In this document: positions 8,756-16,351 of the stretch, in pieces
Layout: the number at the start of each line of letters is the position of its first letter
Position numbering within the stretch: the first letter of the stretch is position 1
From: Aliiglaciecola sp. 3_MG-2023
Lineage (GTDB): Bacteria; Pseudomonadota; Gammaproteobacteria; Enterobacterales; Alteromonadaceae
DNA length: 64,000 bases
Direction: 5' to 3'
NCBI RefSeq assembly: GCF_030548205.1
Contig: NZ_JAUORV010000006.1
Coordinates: 186,001 to 250,000, forward strand
The notes under the pieces: model-generated
Databases searched by the model: none
What the model was told of the DNA's origin: nothing
The model's input: only the letters and a program-made list of their open reading frames with translations
Translations under genes and position numbers: made by a program

Positions 8756-9559
8756 ATGACCACTCGAACTAAAATTCACTTTGCCCATGCTAATGGGTTT
8801 CCAGCGGGAAGTTACCGTCTTCTATTAAATTCTATGAGGAGCCATTTTGATGTGATCGCCATAGAAAAGTTGGCCCATAATCCAAATTTTCCGGTTAATA
8901 TAGGGTGGCAAAATCAAGTCTCCGAAATCGTCCATTTTTTACATGAAAATCAGGCGGAACCTTGCTACTTGGTGGGCCACTCCTTTGGCGCTGTGGTGTC
9001 ATATTTAACCGCTTGTCTGCATCCGCATATGGTGAAAGGATTGGTGCTCCTCGATCCGCCATTAATTACTGGCTTAACCAGTTTATTATTTGGAAGTGCT
9101 CGAAAGTTGGGATTTGCCGATAGATTATCGCCGTCCAAACAAGCGATGAACAGATGCACATCTTGGCCTAAAGAGACAAATGTCGAAAATTATTTTAAAG
9201 GTAAGGCCTTATTTAGAGATATGCATCCTGAGTGTATTGCCGACTATGTTGGTAGTGCAGTCAAAGAAATGCCTGATGAGTTAAAACTAGACTTTGACCA
9301 TCATATTGAAGCCACTATTTTTCGTACGATCCCGTTAAATTTGCGCCGCTATAAATTGCCCCATCATATACCTGGGTTAATTATTACAGGAGAGAAAACC
9401 AAAGTCTGTAAGAGCTCATCTATTGCGCCCTTTGTCAAAAAGAATAATCTTGAACATCAAGTGGTGAAAGGTGGGGGGCATATGTTTCCCTTAGAACAGC
9501 CCATGTTGGTTGCATCAATGCTTAACGATAAAATCGCCCAATGGGAGTCCCAAGACTAA
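8756..9559 (+). CDS. Alpha/beta hydrolase
   Basis: 267 aa, cytoplasmic. The nucleophile elbow is GHSFGAVV (Ser near residue 77), the oxyanion region is FAHANGFPAGSY, and the catalytic histidine is in GGGHMFPLEQP near the C-terminus. LVLLDPPL follows the nucleophile strand. These features define a complete alpha/beta hydrolase of the lipase/esterase group; the substrate is not predictable. The gene stands alone between the iteron array and a 13-bp inverted repeat that separates it from convergent glgC. It may be controlled by the iterons. Confidence 0.82.
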   Translation: MTTRTKIHFAHANGFPAGSYRLLLNSMRSHFDVIAIEKLAHNPNFPVNIGWQNQVSEIVHFLHENQAEPCYLVGHSFGAVVSYLTACLHPHMVKGLVLLDPPLITGLTSLLFGSARKLGFADRLSPSKQAMNRCTSWPKETNVENYFKGKALFRDMHPECIADYVGSAVKEMPDELKLDFDHHIEATIFRTIPLNLRRYKLPHHIPGLIITGEKTKVCKSSSIAPFVKKNNLEHQVVKGGGHMFPLEQPMLVASMLNDKIAQWESQD

Positions 9560-9565
9560 AGGTGA

Positions 9566-9613
9566 AAAGTAGTTTGAGATTTGAACATTACTATGTCGAA
9601 CTCAAACTACTTT
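9566..9613. terminator. Bidirectional terminator hairpin between hydrolase and glgC
   Basis: Perfect 13-bp inverted repeat AAAGTAGTTTGAG / CTCAAACTACTTT with a 22-base loop, between two convergent genes. Weak A/T-runs flank both sides, so it can serve either strand. Confidence 0.65.
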
Positions 9614-9625
9614 ATCTGTCAAAAT

Positions 9626-10888
9626 TTAATATCCTACCGGTAATCCTAGCATTTCTCTGGTAACCAAAGTGACGCCTTTCTCTGTTACCCGGAAGCCTCT
9701 CGCTTCATCATCTTGGCGACTATGGCCTATAACGGTTCCTTCAGGAATAATGCAACCACGGTCAATGATTGCACGGCGTATTCTACAATGACGTTTGATT
9801 TCCACATCAGGTAAAATAACCGACTCATCCACTACGGTATAAGAGTGCACTCGTACATTTGAGAAACACACACTCTTTCGAACTGTAGCACCGGAGATTA
9901 TACATCCCCCTGACACCACCGAATTAATTGCCGCGCCACGTCTATTATCTTCTTCCCATACAAACTTAGCAGGAGGAAGTTGCTCTTGATAGGTCCATAT
10001 TGGCCAACGTTTATCATACAAGTTTAGCGCGGGAACAGGCTGAACCAATTCCATATTTGCGGTCCAAAACGAGTCTAATGTACCCACATCGCGCCAGTAG
10101 ACTTCACGCTGATCAACTTCATCAAAAGCATAAGCGTAAACGAGTTGATCCTTAATAATATCAGGGATGATATCTTTTCCGAAATCCCGATCTGAATTCG
10201 ACTTCTCGGAATCTCGTTTGAGTTGTTCGAATAAAAATTCGGTATCAAATACATAGTTCCCCATAGAGGCTAAACACATATCTGGCTTACCGGGGAGAGG
10301 GGATGGATGTTCAGGCTTTTCTTCAAAACCGTTAATTCGCATTGACTCATCCACTGACATTACGCCAAATTGACCGGCGGCTTCTTCAATCGGCACAGGC
10401 ATACAACAGACTGTCATTTTTGCGCCTGATTCAGCATGACGCGCGAGTAAAGTTCCGTAATCCATACGATAAATATGATCACCAGACAACACCATTACAT
10501 ACTTGGGTAATTCATTGCGAATGATATCAATATTTTGAAACACTGCGTCTGCCGTTCCTTGATACCAATTATCAGAAGAACGTTGAGAAGCAGGTAGAAT
10601 TTCCACAGATTCGCCTAATTCTTTTTTGAAGTGCCCCCAACCTCTGACCAGGTGACGAATTAAAGAGTGAGATTTATATTGTGTAACTACACCAACTCGA
10701 CGAATACCTGAGTTAATACAATTAGAAAGTGGGAAATCGATTATTCGAAATTTACCACCAAAGTATAAAGCGGGTTTTGCTCGCCAAGTGGTTAATTCAT
10801 GCAACCTAGAACCACGGCCGCCAGCTAAAATTAGTGCATATGTATCACGAGTCAAATTACTGATATAACGGGGGTTCTGTCCTTCCAT
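9626..10888 (-). CDS. glgC: Glucose-1-phosphate adenylyltransferase
   Basis: 420 aa, near the usual length (E. coli 431). The N-terminus has the nucleotidyltransferase signature [27 protein letters not shown] and the sugar-phosphate lysine region FEEKPEHP follow, and the C-terminal part is the left-handed beta-helix with hexapeptide-like repeats. It makes ADP-glucose for glycogen synthesis. No glgA, glgB or glgP is adjacent, so this copy is separate from any glycogen cluster. Its upstream region is shared with the divergent PfpI-AraC regulator. Confidence 0.93.
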   Translation of the reverse strand: MEGQNPRYISNLTRDTYALILAGGRGSRLHELTTWRAKPALYFGGKFRIIDFPLSNCINSGIRRVGVVTQYKSHSLIRHLVRGWGHFKKELGESVEILPASQRSSDNWYQGTADAVFQNIDIIRNELPKYVMVLSGDHIYRMDYGTLLARHAESGAKMTVCCMPVPIEEAAGQFGVMSVDESMRINGFEEKPEHPSPLPGKPDMCLASMGNYVFDTEFLFEQLKRDSEKSNSDRDFGKDIIPDIIKDQLVYAYAFDEVDQREVYWRDVGTLDSFWTANMELVQPVPALNLYDKRWPIWTYQEQLPPAKFVWEEDNRRGAAINSVVSGGCIISGATVRKSVCFSNVRVHSYTVVDESVILPDVEIKRHCRIRRAIIDRGCIIPEGTVIGHSRQDDEARGFRVTEKGVTLVTREMLGLPVGY

Positions 10889-11116
10889 ATAATGACTTCC
10901 TCAAACAATGAATAAGAATGTTGGCTCAAAGTGATTGTAACTAAAGTTTTTTCTTTGATGTAATGAGTTTGGCACGTACTTTAGTCAAAAACAATTTGAA
11001 ATGTTAAAAAATTATTAAATATACTTCCCCTAACTCTTGGATACACTGGCAAATTAATTATTATTCGCTAATATTAGGCCAGTTTTTATCGTTGCAGTAT
11101 CGAAAAGGAATCGAAA

Positions 11117-12055
11117 ATGCACCATATGGCCATTTTAGTGACGGATAATTTCCCAGTTTTTGAGCTAGGGTGTGCATTGGAAGTATTTCACTTGCCAAGA
11201 CAGGAGGTATCTCCGTGGTATAAGTGCGATGTTATAAGTTTTGATGGCAAATTGTTAGCGTCTTCTAGCGGATTATTGATGCAGGTCAATGAGGTAACTG
11301 AATTACTTCACTACGATATTTTATTGATCCCCGGGTGGGACACCCATTCCCGTAAAATAAAATTATCCCTGGCGGAACAAATTGTTGCTTTCCATAGTTT
11401 AAATAAACGTATTATTACCTTTTGTTCAGGGGCTTTTTTACCAGCACAATTAGGCCTATTGAATCATTGTAAAGCTACTACTCACTGGCGATATGCAGAA
11501 TTATTTAAACAGCGATTTCCTTTAGTCGAGTATATAGACAATGTGCTTTATACTCAGCAAGATAATATATATTGTGCGGCGGGCAGTGCTTCTGGTCTCG
11601 ATTTATCGTTAGAGGTGGTGCGCCAAGACTTCGGGCATGAGATCGCAAACTTAGTTGCCAGACGATTAGTTATTTCTCCCCATAGAGCGGGTGGGCAGGC
11701 GCAATTTGTAGAAACGCCCTTGCCGCAAAAACACCACAAGTTTGCGAGAACCTTGCAATGGGCAATTAAAAAGCTAAATAAGATTTCTAAAGTGGACGAT
11801 TTGGCTGACCACGCAAATATGTCCAGACGCAGTTTTGATCGCCACTTCAAAGCTTCAGTAGGCATGCCGCCAAAAGAATGGTTAAATCAACAACGAATTC
11901 GATTGGCCAAAGAAATATTAGAGCACCATCATATATCGATGGACGAACTTGCATCTCGTGTCGGCTTTGATAACACCGTCACCTTAAGATTTAACTTCCA
12001 TAAATTTGTGGGTATCTCTCCAACAGAGTATCAACAACAGTTTTACCAAGGTTAG
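11117..12055 (+). CDS. AraC-family regulator with DJ-1/PfpI domain (FtrA-like)
   Basis: 312 aa. Residues ~1-185 form a DJ-1/PfpI (GATase1-like) sensor domain with the cysteine elbow ITFCSGAFLPA. Residues ~215-310 carry two AraC helix-turn-helix motifs (VDDLADHANMSRRSFDRHFKA and MDELASRVGFDNTVTLRFNFHKFVGISPTEY). GlxA/FtrA-type regulators use the PfpI domain to sense small metabolites. The start ATG has AAGGAA upstream. It leads a likely operon: 12 bases later comes a nucleoside hydrolase, then an SRPBCC gene, so it may control nucleoside salvage. That link is inferred from position. Confidence 0.87.
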   Translation: MHHMAILVTDNFPVFELGCALEVFHLPRQEVSPWYKCDVISFDGKLLASSSGLLMQVNEVTELLHYDILLIPGWDTHSRKIKLSLAEQIVAFHSLNKRIITFCSGAFLPAQLGLLNHCKATTHWRYAELFKQRFPLVEYIDNVLYTQQDNIYCAAGSASGLDLSLEVVRQDFGHEIANLVARRLVISPHRAGGQAQFVETPLPQKHHKFARTLQWAIKKLNKISKVDDLADHANMSRRSFDRHFKASVGMPPKEWLNQQRIRLAKEILEHHHISMDELASRVGFDNTVTLRFNFHKFVGISPTEYQQQFYQG

Positions 12056-12067
12056 TAAGAGAAATTA

Positions 12068-13033
12068 ATGACATTACAAAATCAACAAAATTCGACCACA
12101 GAAAAACAAAAAGTTATTTTCGATCATGATGGGGGAGTAGATGATTTACTATCCCTAATGTTGTTGTTAACAATGGATCATATCGACTTGTTAGCCGTTA
12201 CTATTACGCCAGCAGATTGTTACCTATCAGATGCGACTATATCTACGTTAAAAATATTGTCTATGTTCAAACGCACCGATATACCTGTAGGCAAAGGGAA
12301 TCTTCATGGTGAAAATGCCTTTCCAGCAGACTGGCGGGCACAACCTAAAATATGCAATGTGCTGCCGGATATGTTGGCGCAAAGCTACAACGAAAAACAA
12401 ATTTCAGATTTATCCGCGGAAGAGTTGATTAACGCCTGTTTAACTCATGCCGACAACGTCAGTGTTTTGATGACAGGCCCATGCACAAACTTGGTAGCCG
12501 CCTTTGAAAAACAGCCAGAATTAAAGCAGAAAATTAAAAACGTTATCTGGATGGGGGGCGCAGTGGATGTGCCTGGCAATGTGGCCATGTACAACCATGA
12601 TAAAAGCGCAGAATGGAATGCCTATTGGGATCCGATAGCCAGTCAAAAGCTTTTCGCTTCCGGCGTAGTGGTAAAATTAATTGGTTTAGATGCCACTAAT
12701 TGTTTGCCTGTAAACATTGACTTTTTGAGTCAATTGGCCGCCCAAAAAGAGTATCCTATTTCAAGTTTGGCTTGTCAGTTTTGGGCAACCACAATTAATA
12801 CTATTCCTAGCTATGAATTTACTTATTTTATGTGGGACGTACTCGCGACTTGCGTGTTAGCCCTACAAGGAGATGAGATAACCTTTGAACCTGTTAAGTT
12901 AAATGTGGCGACTGAAGAACCGAATGCAGGTCAAACATACCGAGATCCAGACCACGGTTTTGATATTGATGTTGCGTTTAAAGTGGATAAGGATGCCGTT
13001 CTAAACTACATATTAAAACAATTTACCTGCTGA
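12068..13033 (+). CDS. Inosine/uridine-preferring nucleoside hydrolase family protein
   Basis: 321 aa. The calcium-binding N-terminal signature is present in altered form as FDHDGGVDDLLS (the usual form is DTDxGxDDA); the aspartates are kept, while Thr is replaced by His. MTGPCTNLVAAF, WMGGAV and the C-terminal WDVLATCVL (with the His usually found here replaced by Trp-Asp) follow family order. The family cleaves the N-glycosidic bond of ribonucleosides to a free base and ribose. Spacing (12 and 16 bases to its neighbours) indicates an operon with the PfpI-AraC regulator. The altered site could shift substrate preference. Confidence 0.84.
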   Translation: MTLQNQQNSTTEKQKVIFDHDGGVDDLLSLMLLLTMDHIDLLAVTITPADCYLSDATISTLKILSMFKRTDIPVGKGNLHGENAFPADWRAQPKICNVLPDMLAQSYNEKQISDLSAEELINACLTHADNVSVLMTGPCTNLVAAFEKQPELKQKIKNVIWMGGAVDVPGNVAMYNHDKSAEWNAYWDPIASQKLFASGVVVKLIGLDATNCLPVNIDFLSQLAAQKEYPISSLACQFWATTINTIPSYEFTYFMWDVLATCVLALQGDEITFEPVKLNVATEEPNAGQTYRDPDHGFDIDVAFKVDKDAVLNYILKQFTC

Positions 13034-13049
13034 ACGAGGAGTATTGACC

Positions 13050-13577
13050 ATGGCAATTCTTAAAAAGGTTATATTTTCACTTCTAATACTATTGACGGTA
13101 TTTATTGTCGTTGGTTACTTTTTGCCATCTGAATACCGTGTGCAACGGAGTATTTCAATCAATGGAGCGGCAGATAAAATATACCCGCAAGTGGCGGATC
13201 TTAGAAACTGGCGAGATTGGGGCGTTTGGTATCAACGGGATCCCAATATGCAGGTTGAATATTCAGGAGATAGCATCGGGATAGGCATGAAATCTTCTTG
13301 GAAGAGTGCTACTGAAGGCGATGGTTCAATGACGATCATCGCATTAGCGCCCAATCAAAGTGTGACCTATGAACTCTATTTCTCTGGGTTTGATATGACA
13401 TCTCAAGGTCAGTTAACATTTCAACAAAGCGATGGCCAAACGTTAGTGACTTGGACTGGAACCGGTGACGTCGGTTTTAATGCTATCAATCGGTATTTTG
13501 CGTTAGCTATGGACTCGTTAATTGGCCCCGATCTGCAACAGAGCTTAGATAACTTAAAAGCGGTTATGGAAGATTAG
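13050..13577 (+). CDS. Membrane-anchored SRPBCC (START-like) protein
   Basis: 175 aa from the ATG at 13050, with GAGGAG 9 bases upstream (an upstream in-frame TTG at 13044 is less likely). An N-terminal hydrophobic helix (VIFSLLILLTVFIVVGYFL) is followed by a polyketide-cyclase/SRPBCC domain: YRVQRSISINGAADKIYPQVADLRNWRDWGVW and the closing helix around LQQSLDNLKAVMED. Such domains bind hydrophobic ligands. It is the third gene of the regulator / nucleoside hydrolase operon; a functional link to nucleosides is not evident. Confidence 0.8.
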   Translation: MAILKKVIFSLLILLTVFIVVGYFLPSEYRVQRSISINGAADKIYPQVADLRNWRDWGVWYQRDPNMQVEYSGDSIGIGMKSSWKSATEGDGSMTIIALAPNQSVTYELYFSGFDMTSQGQLTFQQSDGQTLVTWTGTGDVGFNAINRYFALAMDSLIGPDLQQSLDNLKAVMED

Positions 13578-13775
13578 ACGTTAGCTAATCCGGCTTTTCG
13601 TCGCTTTTGCCACAAAATACTTCCAATCCAGTTGGCTTTCGATAGCGGCCTTGGTGCGAGCCCCCGTGGCAATTGAAACCTAACAATCTTGCCTAAATCT
13701 TTTTAAGCTTATATATATATTCCTCAAATTCGTTTGTTTTTTACTCAGTTTGCCTTTTGGATTAAAAATAGAAAG

Positions 13776-13919
13776 TCATCGCCAGGTGTTTTGGGGATAA
13801 GTGATGAGGCCACGACTATAATGCGCAGCACTTATATCTCGCTGATCTTCACAATAAGCCACTTCGTTAAATTCTTTGTGGGTATCTAATCCTAAAAAAA
13901 TTATGCTATGTTTGTTCAT
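13776..13919 (-). pseudogene. Truncated IS110-family transposase (N-terminal fragment)
   Basis: A 47-codon frame on the minus strand, too short for usual gene callers. It has a good ribosome site (TTGGAGG) and begins MNKHSIIFLGLDTHKEF followed by NEVAYCEDQRDISAAHYSRG. This matches the DEDD/RuvC-like start of IS110-family transposases, including the first acidic residue in GLDTHK. After ~40 residues the match stops (LITYPQNTWR, then TGA) and the rest of the ~340-aa enzyme is absent. It is a dead remnant left by deletion or recombination. The bases downstream (13578-13775) show no recognisable coding relation. Confidence 0.72.
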
Positions 13920-14050
13920 GCCAGCCTCCAAATTGATTTAGTCTTGAACAAACCAATTCTAGTTCCGGCCAGCACTCCGGTGGTTTTTTGAGCTAACCCA
14001 CGAAAATGTGGAGGCTAACATTTCTTAGGGACTTATTGTGTCTATGCGTC
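13776..14050 (-). mobile_element. IS110-family relic: left end/leader plus transposase start
   Basis: The bases upstream of the transposase fragment (13920 to about 14050, read on the minus strand) form a GC-rich, hairpin-prone non-coding leader. Examples are CCGG(N8)CCGG around 13965-13985 and CCAC(N6)GTGG around 13998-14011. In IS110-type elements this non-coding end encodes the structured guide (bridge) RNA; whether this one does is inference. The right boundary is not defined because IS110 elements lack conventional terminal repeats. The relic abuts the attC-type gene cassette at 14067-14627. The IS1111-attC group of this family is known to target attC sites. Confidence 0.5.
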
Positions 14051-14066
14051 AAAATAGAGAGCAACT

Positions 14067-14561
14067 ATGAACAAAGGAGAATTGACCTTTTTCTGTGGAA
14101 AGATGGGGGCAGGAAAATCTACCAAAGCTAGGGAGATCGCACAGAAAAGCAATGTAGTATTGCTTTCAGAAGATGAATGGCTTGCGTCACTTTACCCAAA
14201 TAAGATTTCATCACTAAATGACTATATCGAATATTCAAATCTACTTAAGCCACAGATTAAAAAGCTTGTTCAATCCATGTTGTCTGCAGGAACAAATGTA
14301 GTCATGGATTTCCCCGCAAATACTCTGTCACAAAGAGATTGGTTTCGGAGTATTTTCTCCGAGATTGAAGCTCCACATAATTTGGTATACATAGACTTGT
14401 CAAATGAGATCTGTTTAAAACAGATTGAAAAACGGCGCAAAGAACAGCCTGAAAGAATGGCAACTGATACACCAGAAATGTTTGAGCAGGTTACAAAATA
14501 TTTCAAGGCTCCCACGGCGGAGGAAGGTTTCAATACAACCAAAGTGGCGCGAAATGCATAA
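14067..14561 (+). CDS. P-loop AAA ATPase/kinase-like protein, gene-cassette cargo
   Basis: 164 aa. Walker A is FFCGKMGAGKST (residues ~8-19). VVLLSEDEWLASLY and VVMDFPANT are the acceptor/Walker B-like strands of small P-loop kinases, and LKQIEKRRKEQPERM is a lid-like segment. This is the COG0645-type ATP-binding protein often found as chromosomal integron cargo. It is probably a cytoplasmic kinase or phosphotransferase; the substrate is unknown. The stop codon TAA lies inside the first repeat of the attC-like site at 14556-14627, the usual arrangement for a gene cassette. The left boundary has been lost next to the IS110 relic. Confidence 0.8.
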   Translation: MNKGELTFFCGKMGAGKSTKAREIAQKSNVVLLSEDEWLASLYPNKISSLNDYIEYSNLLKPQIKKLVQSMLSAGTNVVMDFPANTLSQRDWFRSIFSEIEAPHNLVYIDLSNEICLKQIEKRRKEQPERMATDTPEMFEQVTKYFKAPTAEEGFNTTKVARNA

Positions 14562-14627
14562 CAATGCGCTGCTACGGAAAATTTACTCGCTATCGATCCA
14601 ACATTTCCGTAAAGCGCGGCGTTAAAT
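14556..14627 (+). other. Integron attC-type recombination site
   Basis: 72 bp. The 3' simple site GTTAAAT fits GTTRRRY, and the 5' inverse core GCATAAC is a degenerate RYYYAAC. The strand folds in register: TAAC (14559-14562), GCGC (14566-14569) and TACGGAAA (14573-14580) pair with TTTCCGTA (14604-14611), GCGC (14614-14617) and GTTA (14621-14624). The internal gaps are 3+3 bases on one arm and 2+3 on the other, an asymmetry like the extrahelical bases that set attC orientation. It overlaps the stop codon of the ATPase gene. No integrase is in the window, so this is a lone cassette or an integrase-less array remnant. Confidence 0.72.
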
Positions 14628-15029
14628 TGCATAAGCCTTTCAGGTTATCGTCTAACGCCAAGGCGGATATCTTCCGTATTTCTCCGAGTTAACGACTGCT
14701 TTTTCCACAATTTCCCCGTGGTTTATTCAATTCAATATACTTCCTTCTCAAATCGTTTTTATACAAACCTGTTCACAGTAATGTTTATCAATAGTTGCAG
14801 TTTTCTGGCAGTTTGGTTTAGTCTAGGGTAATAATTTTAAACATGTTGTTGTGTAAGTTGCTTGTGGCGGCAAAGCTACGATAGTGAAGTGGTTGGCGCA
14901 ATAACAAGCGTATTTTTCTGATGCAAACTCAATGGCTGTGGCTCATTCTCTAAGTGTAGTTGGCTAACAAGATTGTGTCGTAAATACAGGACGCTAAATT
15001 ACCTAATGAGAATGGAGTCTTTAGACGAT
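14628..15029. other. Non-coding stretch after attC; possible second degenerate attC
   Basis: No convincing gene in ~400 bases. Near its start GTCTAAC (14650-14656) fits the inverse core RYYYAAC, and a CGGA/TCCG pair plus GTTAACG (14691-14697) lie downstream, which could be a decayed second attC of ~48 bp. The remainder is AT-rich and probably carries the promoter of the cold-shock-domain gene. The in-frame codons upstream of 15030 (TTG 14973, ATG 15006, ATG 15012) are judged non-coding because the cold-shock domain begins at 15030. Confidence 0.4.
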
Positions 15030-15701
15030 ATGAAAGGAACAATAAGTCAATGGAAAGATGATAAGGGTTTTGGTTTTATAACGTCAGATGACAATCAAAA
15101 GGTCTTTTTTCATATTTCTAGTCTTACTACTAAAAGCAGAAGACCGGAGATCGGTGATATTGTTGTATTTACTGAAAAAATGGATAATCAGAATAGATTA
15201 AAGGCAACGAGTGTTGCAATTGAAGGTTTGTCTAAAACAAACCATTATAAGAGCAATACCGATGTTGAACCTAAGACCAAAAACTTTTTTGATTACCTCC
15301 TAATTCTTGTTCTGGTAAGTTCTATAGTATTCACTGCATATATATATTTTAAATCAAACAATATAGAAGGCTCGATAATATTTGTTATTCCTGCGGTGAT
15401 TGCGTTAATTTTATTAAATCGTCAAAAGAAGCCAAAAAGTAGTTCATTTCGTTGTACTCGATGTAAAAAAATTGAATTATATGATTCTAGAACTATTAGT
15501 GCCTGGAACAGAGGTTTCACTCGTTTATATTGCAACTCTTGTCACTTGCAATGGTTAAGAAGTAGGCCCAGGCATGAGCAAGAAAAAGTGTACTCTTCAA
15601 ATAAAAGTGGAGGCTGCTTAGGTACATTTACTCTAATTTTAACAACTTCCTTTTTGGGGGGGTATTCAGTGGTGCATTGGCTAGTGCAAACTGTAATTTA
15701 A
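15030..15701 (+). CDS. Cold-shock-domain membrane protein with zinc-ribbon-like motif
   Basis: 223 aa from the ATG at 15030, chosen because MKGTISQWKDDKGFGFI is the canonical cold-shock-domain start; GGAG is present 12 bases upstream. Residues 1-65 are the CSD, with RNP motifs KGFGFI and VFFHIS. Two helices follow (~86-107 and 114-130), then a CxxC...CxxC cluster (C142, C145, C168, C171) likely to bind zinc, and a third helix (~196-219). The architecture suggests nucleic acid binding at the membrane. Related CSD-plus-helix proteins with DUF1294 exist, but the Cys cluster differs. It may be another cassette gene: low GC, and near the attC site. Confidence 0.72.
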   Translation: MKGTISQWKDDKGFGFITSDDNQKVFFHISSLTTKSRRPEIGDIVVFTEKMDNQNRLKATSVAIEGLSKTNHYKSNTDVEPKTKNFFDYLLILVLVSSIVFTAYIYFKSNNIEGSIIFVIPAVIALILLNRQKKPKSSSFRCTRCKKIELYDSRTISAWNRGFTRLYCNSCHLQWLRSRPRHEQEKVYSSNKSGGCLGTFTLILTTSFLGGYSVVHWLVQTVI

Positions 15702-15762
15702 ACAGAACAAATAGCGGTGGGTTACGTTTGCTTCGCTATACATTTTAACCCACTATTTCTGT
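15702..15762 (+). terminator. Long imperfect hairpin after the cold-shock-domain gene
   Basis: Begins just after the stop codon. Three paired blocks, ACAG, AAATAG and GTGGGTTA (15702-15724), are matched by TAACCCAC, CTATTT and CTGT (15746-15762; one C is shared by the last helix pair). No T-run follows. It may be a terminator or a decayed recombination-site hairpin; GTTRRRY is not present, so I do not call it attC. Confidence 0.5.
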
Positions 15763-15839
15763 CCGCTTAATCACCTACATCCCTAAAAATCAAACTATGC
15801 CTGTTTAACCTATTTAGCCACCCTTGGTACATGGGTGAC

Positions 15840-16079
15840 TTAAGAGACAAATGTCATATCATTTGATGAGAAAGCCTGCTCGGAACTGTCATTTATTTTA
15901 TTGGCTGACTGGCTTTCAAACTTTTTCCAAACACGCTCGTGAAAATAGAATACCACTGTATTAACTGCGGGCTCTACAAGGGCGACTGCGCCACCGATTA
16001 CTGCACTGCCAGTTAATAAATAAGCGACTGTGAAGGCAACGGTAAAGTGTAAACATGCAAAGGTAATTGTCTTTTTCAT
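15840..16079 (-). CDS. DUF2061 small membrane protein
   Basis: 79 aa. KTITFACLHFTVAFTVAYLLTGSAVIGGAVALVEPAVNTVVFYFHERVWKK contains the two membrane helices and the conserved ALVEPxxNTxxxYxHERVW signature of DUF2061. The C-terminal ~25 residues are polar and unconserved. The function of the family is unknown. A near-consensus Fur box lies 30 bases upstream of the start, so the gene is probably repressed by iron. Confidence 0.85.
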   Translation of the reverse strand: MKKTITFACLHFTVAFTVAYLLTGSAVIGGAVALVEPAVNTVVFYFHERVWKKFESQSANKINDSSEQAFSSNDMTFVS

Positions 16080-16108
16080 AATGTTGTACTCAATAATAGT
16101 TTAGATTT

Positions 16109-16127
16109 GATAATGAGAATTATTATC
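16109..16127. promoter_or_regulatory. Fur box upstream of DUF2061 gene
   Basis: GATAATGAGAATTATTATC matches the 19-bp Fur consensus GATAATGATAATCATTATC at 17 of 19 positions. It lies 30-48 bases before the DUF2061 start codon, where a bound repressor would cover the promoter. The next gene upstream is on the far side of ~1 kb, so DUF2061 is the only clear target. Confidence 0.78.
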
Positions 16128-16351
16128 AATAAGTAGCAAAAAAGATAATTGATTTTTACGAACAACATCATCGAATAATTTAATCAATGAAATTTGGATA
16201 TCATTCCAAGACAATTAAGGAAATAGAATCGAATAAGCATATGAAGTTTGACGGCGGGAATTTTAGCGCCTCTGAAAATTCAACTATTTAACCTTGCTTG
16301 AAACCTTATTACAAAAAACGCCAGTCGTTTTCCGTCTAAGTATTGCAGGGG

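Noticed and set aside
13578-13710. Minus-strand stop-free stretch (reading ...FQLPRGLAPRPLSKANWIG...)
   Set aside because: About 40 codons without a start or known family; could be part of a decayed element, but no support beyond an open frame.
14270-14632. Minus-strand 120-codon frame across the ATPase gene and attC
   Set aside because: Crosses the attC palindrome and is antisense to a clear Walker A protein.
15702-15762. Hairpin considered as another attC site
   Set aside because: No GTTRRRY simple site at its end; better kept as a terminator-like hairpin.
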